The position numbers and the translations under genes are program-made. Source: an uncultured Pseudomonadota bacterium (lineage in GTDB: Bacteria > Pseudomonadota > Gammaproteobacteria > Burkholderiales > Burkholderiaceae_C). From it: a stretch of 41,123 nt of DNA. Under the pieces are notes generated by a model. It did no database searches, was not told the DNA's origin, and worked only from the letters and a program-made list of their open reading frames with translations. Below are positions 1-5,812 of this stretch, in pieces. Every line of letters begins with the position of its first letter. The stretch's first letter is position 1. The stretch lies in NCBI GenBank assembly GCA_945952465.1, contig CAMFIB010000012.1, forward strand, positions 1 through 41,123, given 5' to 3'.

Positions 1-55
1 CCTTTCCCCACCCCGCCCGCAAGGGCGGAAGGGGGCGGCGTGCTACATCGTGGCC
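1..55. repeat. terminal redundancy, left copy (identical to 41069-41123)
   Basis: The first 55 bases equal the last 55 bases exactly and lie inside one open gene. The simplest reading is a circular contig with a 55-base assembly overlap, giving a true length of 41,068 bp. Confidence 0.93.
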
Positions 56-518
56 CGGCCGTGCCTGGGCTGTACTGGCCGCGCTGATCGTCTGCGGGCT
101 GGCCGTGGCGTTTGCTGTCGGCAGACAGCAAGCCCACGCAGCGCAGCCGGAGGAAGCCTGCGACCTTCACTTTTCCAACGGCACGACCCTGGCGGGCGTG
201 CCCGTTGCGAAAACAGCCGAGCAGCAGGCGAGGGGACTTGCCAAGCGTGACGACGTAGGGCGGGGCATGTTGTTCACCTGGGCGAAGGCGGAACCGCGCG
301 TGTTCTGGATGCGAGATACCCGCGTTCCTTTGTCCATCGGGTTCTTTGACGACACGGGGCTTTTGTTTGCCATCGAGGACATGCAGCCGGAAACCGACGA
401 CTACCATTTCTCGATCAAGCCAGCATCCGACGCGCTGGAACTTGCACGAGGGCAGTTCCAGGCGCACGGATTGAAAGAGGGTGTCCGACTGACCGGGCGA
501 ACTTGTTCACCGCTGTAG
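1..518 (+). CDS. DUF192 family exported/anchored protein, 3' part (gene starts at 41044 across the circular join)
   Basis: The reading frame is open from base 1 and is continuous with the ATG at 41044 once the 55-base end overlap is removed, giving a 180-residue protein. The N-terminus is basic and is followed by a hydrophobic stretch (AVLAALIVCGLAVAFAVG, about residues 29-46) that acts as a signal peptide or membrane anchor. The rest matches the DUF192 fold: EQQARGL, GMLFTW, FWMRDTRVPLSIGFFD and a terminal basic-hydrophobic repeat. DUF192 proteins are small, usually exported and of unknown function. It is the last gene of the ssb-korA-parA-korB operon, and a terminator follows at 541. In the linear text the apparent start is GTG 105, which would cut the signal sequence in half, so I reject that start. 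Confidence 0.8.
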   Translation, partial: FPHPARKGGRGRRATSWPGRAWAVLAALIVCGLAVAFAVGRQQAHAAQPEEACDLHFSNGTTLAGVPVAKTAEQQARGLAKRDDVGRGMLFTWAKAEPRVFWMRDTRVPLSIGFFDDTGLLFAIEDMQPETDDYHFSIKPASDALELARGQFQAHGLKEGVRLTGRTCSPL

Positions 519-539
519 GCCACGTTTCGATGCCAAGCA

Positions 540-566
540 AAAGCCGCCGTAAGGCGGCTTTTTCGT
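540..566 (+). terminator. rho-independent terminator of the ssb-korA-parA-korB-DUF192 operon
   Basis: A perfect 8-bp stem AAGCCGCC / GGCGGCTT with GTAA loop is followed by a T run. It lies 23 bases after the DUF192 stop. Confidence 0.85.
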
Positions 567-579
567 TCCCATCACGAAA
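561..579. promoter_or_regulatory. inverted repeat TTTCGT-N7-ACGAAA
   Basis: Two perfect 6-base arms sit just after the operon terminator. The arms match the half-sites of the TTCGTCATGACGAA palindrome 57 bases further on, so this may be a second, spaced binding site for the same protein. This is inference from sequence alone. Confidence 0.35.
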
Positions 580-635
580 TTCTTCCGTGAGTGTCGGGCG
601 CAAGACCGCGTTTCCCGACAAAAGAGGGCCAAAAC

Positions 636-649
636 TTCGTCATGACGAA
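636..649. promoter_or_regulatory. perfect palindrome TTCGTCATGACGAA upstream of oriT
   Basis: This is a 14-bp perfect palindrome, typical of a dimeric regulator site. The same core occurs only once more, at 40662-40675 inside the korB-like gene, where it is extended to 22 bp. It lies just ahead of oriT and the mobC-relaxase promoter, so a KorB- or KorA-like protein could use it to control mobilisation. The binding protein is not known. Confidence 0.5.
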
Positions 650-653
650 AAGA

Positions 654-740
654 GTGTGGGGGGGTGTGGGCTAATGCAGGATAGGCTAACGCCGGTAGTG
701 TGTGCTACACTACGTTTGCACATTGACCCCCCCACCCCGA
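654..740. other. oriT: origin of transfer (oriT), P-type
   Basis: Bases 676-685 read GCAGGATAGG, whose complement CCTATCCTGC carries the IncP-type nic core (YATCCTG|Y). Cleavage is expected on the minus strand between the bases opposite 677 and 676. Nine bases to the right of the GCAGGATAGG core lies a perfect inverted repeat GTAGTGT-N5-ACACTAC (695-713), placed as the TraJ-binding repeat is in RP4. G-rich (654-670) and C-rich (727-738) tracts flank the site. The accessory and relaxase genes follow at once, which supports the call. The 5' end of the transferred strand runs toward lower coordinates, so DUF192, korB and parA enter first. Confidence 0.8.
703..711 (+). promoter_or_regulatory. extended -10 promoter for the mobC-relaxase pair
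   Basis: TGC followed by TACACT forms an extended -10 inside the oriT inverted repeat, about 43 bases before the mobC-like start. No convincing -35 is seen. Binding of the accessory protein to the repeat would cover this promoter, giving the autoregulation usual for oriT proteins. Confidence 0.4.
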
Positions 741-753
741 TTAGGAGGCACCT

Positions 754-1353
754 ATGCCGCGCAAGGCCGAGATTGGGGCGACACGAGATAGCTACGTATA
801 TCGTCTTCGCGTACCCGCTCCGTTGAAGGCGCAATGGGACGAGCATTGCGCCAAGCAAGACAAGAATCCGTCCGTGGTGATGCGGGCGCTGATGCGCTAC
901 ATCATCCAGGACGACATGCCGCCCGACGTTCGCCGCTGGATTGCAGAGCAAACCGAGGGCGAGCCGGACGACGGGCCGAAAGAACGCCTTGAAGTCCGTT
1001 TCACTCCGACCGAGTTCCAGGGCATCACGGCCCGTTCCGAGGCCGAGGGCTGTTCGCCGCAGCGTTGGGTTATCAACTGCGTGCGCGCGAGCCTCACGCA
1101 CGAACCGCAGTTCACGATGGAGACGACGAAAGCCCTATGGGAGTCGTCCTACCAGCTTCGGGCCATCGGTCGGAATCTGAACCAGATCGCCAAGCGGTTG
1201 AACGAAGGCAAGCCGGCGAACATCAAGACCGAGCAGATAGAGAAGCTGGCGACGTACATCTACCGGCATACCGATAAGGTGGCGGCCGTACAGGACGCCA
1301 GCCTTAGCCGTTGGGGCATCCAGGTGAAGGGGGCCGGCGATGGCGAAGCGTGA
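754..1353 (+). CDS. mobC: MobC/TraJ-like relaxosome accessory protein
   Basis: This 199-residue protein lies directly downstream of oriT. The first about 55 residues (start MPRKAEIGATRDSY) look like a ribbon-helix-helix DNA-binding unit. Residues from about 75 on (KERLEVRFTPTEF, then a helical stretch ending LRAIGRNLNQIAKRLN) match the MobC-type mobilisation domain, which binds oriT and loads the relaxase. The N-terminal extra domain makes it longer than many MobC proteins. An AGGAGG site at 742-747 supports the ATG. Its 3' end overlaps the relaxase gene by 14 bases, so the two are probably translationally coupled. The IncP counterpart would be TraJ. The symbol follows the domain, not a database match. 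Confidence 0.75.
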   Translation: MPRKAEIGATRDSYVYRLRVPAPLKAQWDEHCAKQDKNPSVVMRALMRYIIQDDMPPDVRRWIAEQTEGEPDDGPKERLEVRFTPTEFQGITARSEAEGCSPQRWVINCVRASLTHEPQFTMETTKALWESSYQLRAIGRNLNQIAKRLNEGKPANIKTEQIEKLATYIYRHTDKVAAVQDASLSRWGIQVKGAGDGEA

Positions 1354-2425
1354 GATTGACGGCGTTATCAAGGATTGGGGCGAACGCGCGGATTACGGCC
1401 GCGTCCAGGGCCGCAAGGGTAAGAACATCGCGGGCGGGCGCTATGCCAAAGCCGCGCCGACCAAGAGGCCGGCCGGGCGTGAAAAGCTGGCGGCGACCGT
1501 GCGCAAGGCTCCCGAAGTCATGGTGAAGATTTCGGGCGGCGGTAAGGACATGCGCAGCATCAAGGCGCACATGGACTACATATCGCGGAACGGGGCCGTC
1601 GAGCTGGAGGACGAGCAGGGCAGGGTTCACCAGGGCAAGGAAGACGTGCGAGCTGTCCGCGACGACTGGCGCGGCGGTGGCATCCCCTACGAAGATGGCA
1701 AGAAGCGCGAGGCGTTCAACATCGTGCTGTCCATGCCGCCCGGCACCGACCGGGCTTCGGTGAAGAATGCAGCCCGCGCCTTCGCGGCCGAGCTGTTCGG
1801 CAATCACCAGTACGTTTTTGCCGCACACGACGACGAGAAGCACCCGCACGTTCACCTAGCCGTCAAGGCTGTTGACCTGGACGGCGTGAGGCTCAACCCG
1901 CGCAAGGCCGACTTGCAGCACTGGCGCGAGACGTTCGCCGAGAAGTTGCGGGAGCAGGGCATCGAGGCCAACGCAACGCCCAGGAAGGTGCGGGGCGTGG
2001 TGCAGAAGGCCGAGAAGCAGGCCGTCCGTCACATCGACCGAGAACATGCCAAAGGCAGGCGCAAGGCACCGGCCCGCGTGTCCGCCTCGCAGCGTGAGGC
2101 GGCCGAGCTGGAGGCGAGGGCAGGGCGCAAGCACGTCAACCCGGCGCACGACAACATCATCGCGCAGCGCAAGAGCGTGCAGCACGATTTCGGCACGGTG
2201 GCGCGGGCGCTGGCAACCGGCGACCAGGACGACAAACGCCTAGCGGTCGAGGTTGTCCAGTTCGTCAAGCAGATGCCGCCGATTAAGACGCGGCACGCGG
2301 AGCAGGTCGAGGCGTTGCAGCGGGCAACGGTGCAGCAGGGCGGGCAGGGCGTCGAGCAGACGCAGCAGCCAGGGAAGCCAAGCCCGGAGCAGGGCAGGGC
2401 AGAGGATAAGGGGCGCGGGCGTTGA
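1340..2425 (+). CDS. virD2: VirD2-like conjugative relaxase (MOBP type)
   Basis: This 361-residue protein cuts oriT and pilots the strand through the T4SS. The likely catalytic tyrosine is Y80 in AHMDYISRNG (motif I). Motif III is clear at 163-172 (HDDEKHPHVHL), providing the metal-binding histidines of HUH relaxases. The N-terminal 60 residues are basic. The C-terminus (about 270-361) is Gln-rich and probably disordered, a likely translocation signal. It is short for a P-type relaxase: RP4 TraI is about twice as long. The KfrB-domain and LPD7 domains that are fused to some relaxases are encoded separately here at 5813-8379. The nic sequence at 676 fits a MOBP enzyme. Confidence 0.88.
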   Translation: MAKREIDGVIKDWGERADYGRVQGRKGKNIAGGRYAKAAPTKRPAGREKLAATVRKAPEVMVKISGGGKDMRSIKAHMDYISRNGAVELEDEQGRVHQGKEDVRAVRDDWRGGGIPYEDGKKREAFNIVLSMPPGTDRASVKNAARAFAAELFGNHQYVFAAHDDEKHPHVHLAVKAVDLDGVRLNPRKADLQHWRETFAEKLREQGIEANATPRKVRGVVQKAEKQAVRHIDREHAKGRRKAPARVSASQREAAELEARAGRKHVNPAHDNIIAQRKSVQHDFGTVARALATGDQDDKRLAVEVVQFVKQMPPIKTRHAEQVEALQRATVQQGGQGVEQTQQPGKPSPEQGRAEDKGRGR

Positions 2426-2426
2426 T

Positions 2427-2466
2427 GGTGACAGGAAGATCCACCAGGTTGGTGGATTCTGTCACC
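2427..2466. repeat. 40-bp inverted-repeat element, copy 1 of 23 (GGTGAC...GTCACC)
   Basis: The element begins one base after the relaxase stop. Its class A core AGATCCACCAGG pairs with GGTGGAT, so the whole element can fold as one hairpin. Confidence 0.85.
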
Positions 2467-2473
2467 AACGGCC

Positions 2474-2502
2474 TTGACACAAATTCGCTTATAAGCGAAA
2501 AT
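2474..2502 (+). promoter_or_regulatory. promoter and operator of the toxin-antitoxin pair
   Basis: A consensus -35 TTGACA (2474-2479) is followed by a perfect 16-bp palindrome TTCGCTTATAAGCGAA (2484-2499) filling the spacer. GAAAAT at 2497-2502 is the best -10. The palindrome is the expected binding site of the antitoxin for autorepression. Confidence 0.65.
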
Positions 2503-2507
2503 AAAGC

Positions 2508-2849
2508 ATGTTCGAGATAAAGCACTACATCACCGACGACGGCCGCGACGTGTTCGAGGACTGGCGCGACAAGGTGAAGGACAGCAAGGCGAAGATTGCC
2601 ATCGACCGGCGCATTTACCGCGCCGAGCTTGGCAACTTCGGCGACCACAAGCCATGTAGGGAAGGGGTGTGGGAGCTTCGTATCGACGTAGGGCCGGGCT
2701 ACCGCGTCTATTACGCGCAGGCCGGGCAAACCGTGGTCTTGTTGCTTTGCGGCGGCATCAAGCGTTCGCAGGACGCCGACATATCGAAGGCGTGCGAATA
2801 CTGGAAGGACTGGCAGCGCAGCAACGTGAAACAGGAGAAAGAGCGATGA
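2508..2849 (+). CDS. higB: HigB-like toxin, RelE/ParE superfamily (phage-derived Gp49-like)
   Basis: This 113-residue protein has the pattern of the 'addiction module killer' HigB family. An N-terminal TDDGRDVFEDWRDKVKD helix is followed by strands with GDHKPCREGVWELRIDVGPGYRVYY and a C-terminal LLLCGGIKRSQDADISKA. Members are usually ribosome-dependent mRNA endonucleases, with Arg/Tyr/Lys residues as the active set. The gene precedes the antitoxin, which is typical of HigBA, and their reading frames overlap by 4 bases (ATGA). No good Shine-Dalgarno site is seen before ATG 2508. The pair probably stabilises the plasmid by post-segregational killing. Confidence 0.8.
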   Translation: MFEIKHYITDDGRDVFEDWRDKVKDSKAKIAIDRRIYRAELGNFGDHKPCREGVWELRIDVGPGYRVYYAQAGQTVVLLLCGGIKRSQDADISKACEYWKDWQRSNVKQEKER

Positions 2850-3157
2850 AAGATCGAGCACATGACGACGCGATGGCCGAAGTCTTCCGCAAAGACCCGG
2901 CCTATGCGGTGGAGCTGCTGAACAGCATTCTTGAAGACGGCGACCAGGGCGAGCTACTGATCGCGCTTCGCCAGATGACGAAGGCATTCGGTGGCGTGTC
3001 CAAGGTGGCAGAGAAGGCGCAGCTCAACGGCACGCACATCTACCGCACGCTGTCCGCGAAGGGCAACCCGGAGATTCGCAGCCTGTCGGCGATTCTCAAG
3101 ACGATGGGCCTGCGTCTCGCGGTGCAGCCCATCCAGCACCCGGCAGCGCACGCCTGA
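2846..3157 (+). CDS. higA: HigA-like antitoxin, XRE-type helix-turn-helix
   Basis: This 103-residue protein has an N-terminal helix (AEVFRKDPAYAVELLNSIL) and a helix-turn-helix domain at about residues 40-90 (RQMTKAFGGVSKVAEKAQLN, then THIYRTLSAKGNPEIRSLSAIL). This layout is characteristic of antitoxins paired with Gp49-like killers. It should neutralise the toxin and repress the operon through the palindrome at 2484-2499. The start overlaps the toxin stop (ATGA), and AGGAG lies about eight bases upstream. A 40-bp element and a bidirectional terminator follow. Confidence 0.8.
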   Translation: MKDRAHDDAMAEVFRKDPAYAVELLNSILEDGDQGELLIALRQMTKAFGGVSKVAEKAQLNGTHIYRTLSAKGNPEIRSLSAILKTMGLRLAVQPIQHPAAHA

Positions 3158-3172
3158 ACGCCGCGCCGCGTT

Positions 3173-3212
3173 GGTGACGCGGCCGAGCTGGCCAGGAGCT
3201 GCGGCTGTCGCC
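3173..3212. repeat. 40-bp inverted-repeat element, copy 2 of 23 (GGTGAC...GTCGCC)
   Basis: Class B core CGAGCTGGCCAGG. The element is almost the exact reverse complement of copy 15 at 27208. It lies between the antitoxin and the shared terminator. Confidence 0.85.
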
Positions 3213-3215
3213 AAA

Positions 3216-3244
3216 GAAAAAGCGCGGCAATGCCGCGCTTTTTC
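3216..3244. terminator. bidirectional terminator between higA and the minus-strand small genes
   Basis: A 14-base arm GAAAAAGCGCGGCA is followed after one base by its exact complement, with A and T runs on both sides. It serves both converging operons. Confidence 0.88.
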
Positions 3245-3262
3245 TGGCCCTTGAGGGGCGTA

Positions 3263-3667
3263 CTACTTCTCGGGGTAGCTGGTGCCGTCGATTTTGACCG
3301 AGGCCCACCCGGAGATTTTTTTGGCGGTCTTCACGGCCTTGTCGAAATCCTTGTGCGTGTCGCGCAGCAAGTCGCCAGTGCGGGCATTCCAGAAGTGGCC
3401 GCCCTCGTCCTGATAGCCTTCCGGTAGCTTGTCGCGCAAAGCGTTCATACGCTTCTGCACGTTGGCTGTCATCTGGTAGGCGATCATCACGGCGTTGTTC
3501 ACTTTGACGAGTGATTCGGGCGTCAGCAACTCTGCACCGTCGAACACGTCGTAAATCACCTTCGTGTAGCTTTGCTGCGTTGACAAGAACCGCTCGGCTT
3601 CTTGCTGGAGCGTGACCAGCTCGGCGACGAGTTCAGGCGTCAGGGCGGGAGCTTTCGTGTCCGTCAT
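3263..3667 (-). CDS. hypothetical 134-residue protein
   Basis: I do not recognise this family. The protein is soluble and largely helical, with a central stretch (LVKVNNAVMIAYQMTANVQK) and a basic, Trp-containing C-terminus (KKISGWASVKIDGTSYPEK). It has no signal peptide or membrane segment. AGGAG eight bases before the ATG supports the start. It is the last gene of the operon that begins with the OmpA-like lipoprotein and trbM, and the upstream gene ends 5 bases before it. A role in transfer is possible only by association. Confidence 0.6.
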   Translation of the reverse strand: MTDTKAPALTPELVAELVTLQQEAERFLSTQQSYTKVIYDVFDGAELLTPESLVKVNNAVMIAYQMTANVQKRMNALRDKLPEGYQDEGGHFWNARTGDLLRDTHKDFDKAVKTAKKISGWASVKIDGTSYPEK

Positions 3668-3672
3668 GTCGC

Positions 3673-3912
3673 TTACTCCTGGCCGGCCGGGCTGTCGAAG
3701 AACGACGGCCCAGGCGAAGCATCCACTACCGTGAACGAATAACCGAAATCATCATCGTGAGAGCTGCCTTTCACGTCACCGGCTCGAAGCCGCGCGAGCA
3801 CGGTTTCGAGCTGGTCGATGATGGCCTTACGGTCGCTATGTCGGGTTCCTTGCAGCCGGACGACAACCTGCTGCAACGGGTAGGCATGTTCAACCCATTC
3901 GGCACTTGTCAT
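3673..3912 (-). CDS. hypothetical 79-residue protein
   Basis: I do not recognise this family. The small acidic protein has one helical stretch (SDRKAIIDQLETVLARLRAG) and a Pro/Ser-rich tail. Its ATG overlaps the trbM stop by one base (TAATG), and a GGAGGTGG site lies inside the end of trbM, so it is translationally coupled. There is no secretion signal. Confidence 0.6.
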   Translation of the reverse strand: MTSAEWVEHAYPLQQVVVRLQGTRHSDRKAIIDQLETVLARLRAGDVKGSSHDDDFGYSFTVVDASPGPSFFDSPAGQE

Positions 3913-4490
3913 TAGTTTCCACCTCCCCAGGAATTGCGGCGGCGTTCCTCGTCCTCGCGGGCGATGCGCTCGTTGTATTCGCGCAAGGCTTGCTCGTAGT
4001 TAGCCGGATCGACCCAGAAGCCGCCACGCTCGGGCGTGCCCACGTAGCGGGCCGCCACGCCTTTCAGATCGGTGTAGGCGTTATTGTTGTAGGCCGTGCA
4101 GTAGCTCGGCATCGCGTTGCTGACGATCCGCACGTCGCTGTCCCAATTCCAGACCATCAACGACGCATTGAGCGAGGCTGCATCGCAACGGCCTGCACCG
4201 TTGCTGATGTCGTTCACGAGCTGGCGCATCTTCTCGTCCTGGCTCGCGGCCGGGCAAAGGTTCAGGAAGTTGCGGCGCGCTTTCAGCGTGTCCGACAGCT
4301 TCTTGTGACTGATCGAGAAGTACCGCTTCAACGACGGCGCGCACTCGCTCGGCCGCGTGCCGGAAGACAAGCACAAGACGGCTTCGCACGCGAGGCGCAC
4401 GTCGCCAGTGAAAAGGCCATCGTCGGCCTGGGCCGCCGTGGCGCTGAACATGCCCGCGAGCGCGAGCGGCAAAAGGGCGAGCTTCTTCAT
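3912..4490 (-). CDS. trbM: TrbM-family conjugal transfer protein
   Basis: This 192-residue protein has a clear Sec signal peptide (MKKLALLPLALAGMFSATAAQA) and then the TrbM pattern. This includes LACEAVLCLSSGTRPSECAP near the N-terminus, KLSDTLKARRNFLNLCP, CDAASLN and a YCTAYNNNAYTDL segment. The paired cysteines fit a periplasmic disulfide protein. TrbM proteins occur beside mating-pair genes, but their exact role is unclear. I chose ATG 4490 because AGGAGG precedes it and the signal peptide begins there. An upstream in-frame start would bury the signal peptide. It follows the lipoprotein gene by 13 bases. Confidence 0.85.
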   Translation of the reverse strand: MKKLALLPLALAGMFSATAAQADDGLFTGDVRLACEAVLCLSSGTRPSECAPSLKRYFSISHKKLSDTLKARRNFLNLCPAASQDEKMRQLVNDISNGAGRCDAASLNASLMVWNWDSDVRIVSNAMPSYCTAYNNNAYTDLKGVAARYVGTPERGGFWVDPANYEQALREYNERIAREDEERRRNSWGGGN

Positions 4491-4503
4491 AGTCGATTCC
4501 TCC

Positions 4504-5064
4504 TTACTGGTTGAAAACCTCGATTTCCACGCGGCGGTTCTGCGCGCGGCCAACGGCCGTGCCGCCTTCCGCTACATGGTCGCCACCCGACAGGTAGTTG
4601 ACCGATACCTTCGTCGCGGGAACTCCACGGGCCACCAAGTAGTTCATGGCGGCTTGTGCGCGCTTGAGCGCGATACGCTCATCGCCAGCACTCGGGCGCT
4701 CGGCATCCGTGCGGCCCCTGACCTCGATCCGGCGAACATTCGCCAGGAGCGGCAGAAGCTCGGCTTCCTGGGCCGCCGTGGGCTGGAAGTGTGCCGAGTT
4801 GAAAGGGAAGTGAACCGTGACCGTGTGCGAAACCGGCGCGGGCGGCGGCGCTGGATGCACGACGGCCGGCACTGCGGCCGGCCGGCGTTCCAGTTCTCGC
4901 ACTCGTTGCTTCGTTTCGGCCAGATCGGCCCGGAGGGACAGCACGGAGGCGGTTTCCGCGTCATTCACCGCCGTGCGGTTCGTGCCGTCCACGGTCGGCG
5001 GTTTAGGTGGCGTCGAGCACGCGGCAAGCATGGCGGCACAACTGATGATGACCAATCTACGCAT
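4504..5064 (-). CDS. OmpA-family lipoprotein
   Basis: This 186-residue protein begins MRRLVIISCAAMLAACS with a lipobox (LAAC, lipidated Cys about residue 15). A coiled-coil segment (LSLRADLAETKQRVRELERR) and a Pro/Ala linker follow. The C-terminal OmpA-like peptidoglycan-binding domain starts at VHFPFNSAHFQP and includes VRGRTDAERPSAGDERIALKRA and NRRVEIEVFNQ. It should sit in the outer membrane and hold peptidoglycan, perhaps supporting the transfer channel as other plasmid OmpA-like proteins do. AAGGGG precedes ATG 5064. It heads the trbM operon, and its promoter overlaps the operator at 5095. Confidence 0.82.
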   Translation of the reverse strand: MRRLVIISCAAMLAACSTPPKPPTVDGTNRTAVNDAETASVLSLRADLAETKQRVRELERRPAAVPAVVHPAPPPAPVSHTVTVHFPFNSAHFQPTAAQEAELLPLLANVRRIEVRGRTDAERPSAGDERIALKRAQAAMNYLVARGVPATKVSVNYLSGGDHVAEGGTAVGRAQNRRVEIEVFNQ

Positions 5065-5094
5065 TTTGAACCCCTTAGTTGGTGACTTTTGCGA

Positions 5095-5115
5095 ACCAAA
5101 ATTATACATCTTGGT
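5095..5115. promoter_or_regulatory. ACCAAAAT-type operator with embedded -10, lipoprotein-trbM operon
   Basis: The site reads ACCAAAATT-N3-CATCTTGGT, one of seven related 21-bp palindromes. On the minus strand it contains a perfect -10 TATAAT (5106-5101), 36 bases before the lipoprotein gene. A repressor bound here would block polymerase. Confidence 0.7.
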
Positions 5116-5136
5116 AGCGTTTGAGGATAGGCGCGG

Positions 5137-5154
5137 CGCTGAAATTGTCTTGCC
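5137..5154 (+). repeat. isolated iteron copy (CGCTGAAATTGTCTTGCC)
   Basis: This differs from the oriV iteron CGCTGAAACTGTCTTGCC by one base but lies in the transfer region, about 8.6 kb around the circle from oriV. It could titrate RepA or allow DNA looping. Confidence 0.65.
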
Positions 5155-5197
5155 CGACATGCGTCGAGCTGTCCAGGTCGGCCGACGTGCCGGCATT

Positions 5198-5237
5198 GGT
5201 GACAAACAGATCCACCAGGTTGGATGCGTTTGTCACC
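5198..5237. repeat. 40-bp inverted-repeat element, copy 3 of 23
   Basis: Class A core. Its arms carry AAAC paired with GTTT next to the conserved ends. First of four copies in 226 bases. Confidence 0.88.
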
Positions 5238-5265
5238 ACACACGGGAGCTGCGCAGCGTGCCGAT

Positions 5266-5305
5266 GGTGACGGCCGCCGCGCCTGGCCGGGCTGGCCGTG
5301 TCACC
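5266..5305. repeat. 40-bp inverted-repeat element, copy 4 of 23
   Basis: GGTGAC and GTCACC ends surround a GC-rich core with CGCCTGGCC near the centre. Confidence 0.82.
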
Positions 5306-5319
5306 ACGTCCGGGCGATT

Positions 5320-5359
5320 GGTGACGGATCTCGCCGGCGCCGGCGGCGGAACTGTCACC
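5320..5359. repeat. 40-bp inverted-repeat element, copy 5 of 23
   Basis: Class C core CGCCGGCGCCGGCG, with ends extended to TTGGTGAC and GTCACCAA. Confidence 0.85.
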
Positions 5360-5383
5360 AACGAAAGAGGCGGGCAAAAAAAT

Positions 5384-5423
5384 GGTGACATCGAGCGCGC
5401 ATCGAGGCGGCCGCGGCGTCACC
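5384..5423. repeat. 40-bp inverted-repeat element, copy 6 of 23
   Basis: Class D core with GCGCATCGAGGCGG. Last of the cluster of four. Confidence 0.82.
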
Positions 5424-5545
5424 CTCAATCAATAGACTGGCGCTATCAGAATCCGCCGGTCATTTTACATAATCTATATTATATGAAGTAGGCTAAAGCC
5501 TTGTCGCACAAGGATTTTTGCCGTCTGCAAGACAGTTTCAGCGCG
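5424..5545. other. AT-rich gap between the repeat cluster and the small membrane gene
   Basis: No gene is seen. It contains an AT-rich stretch (5462-5488), a short hairpin CCTTGT-CGC-ACAAGG followed by ATTTTT (5499-5518) that could terminate plus-strand transcription weakly, and one iteron copy (5526-5543). Confidence 0.5.
5526..5543 (-). repeat. isolated iteron copy, reverse orientation
   Basis: On the minus strand this reads CGCTGAAACTGTCTTGCA, identical over 17 bases to two of the oriV iterons. It lies 3 bases beyond the stop of the small membrane gene. Confidence 0.7.
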
Positions 5546-5806
5546 TTATGCGAAGTGCCAAACCACGGCCGCGATGCCGATTGCGACCACGGCCGCGATG
5601 ATCCCGAGCATCCCGAAAAACAGCCGCAAGCCCAGGCGGCCGAAGACGTAGCCACCGGCCGAAGCGGCCACCAGGATGACGGCCAAGCGGCCCATCTTGG
5701 GCCACGCCGCACCTACGCCGAACAGCGAAGCCGCCACAAGGCCGGCGACCAGGAAGGCGGCGAAACCAACGGCTGCATAGAAGTAGTCGAACTGGTTCGC
5801 CGCCAT
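5546..5806 (-). CDS. small integral membrane protein (86 aa)
   Basis: The protein is almost entirely hydrophobic, with three likely membrane segments at about residues 8-28 (FYAAVGFAAFLVAGLVAASL), 39-58 (GRLAVILVAASAGGYVFG) and 61-84 (FFGMLGIIAAVVAIGIAAVVW). I do not recognise a family. It follows the LPD7 gene by 6 bases and should be co-transcribed with virD4. It might be an accessory of the mating channel or an exclusion factor, but no motif shows this. Confidence 0.65.
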   Translation of the reverse strand: MAANQFDYFYAAVGFAAFLVAGLVAASLFGVGAAWPKMGRLAVILVAASAGGYVFGRLGLRLFFGMLGIIAAVVAIGIAAVVWHFA

Positions 5807-5812
5807 GCTGCC

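Noticed and set aside
105-518. GTG 105 as the start of the DUF192 gene
   Set aside because: It would cut the hydrophobic signal in the middle; the circular frame gives an ATG that overlaps the korB stop.
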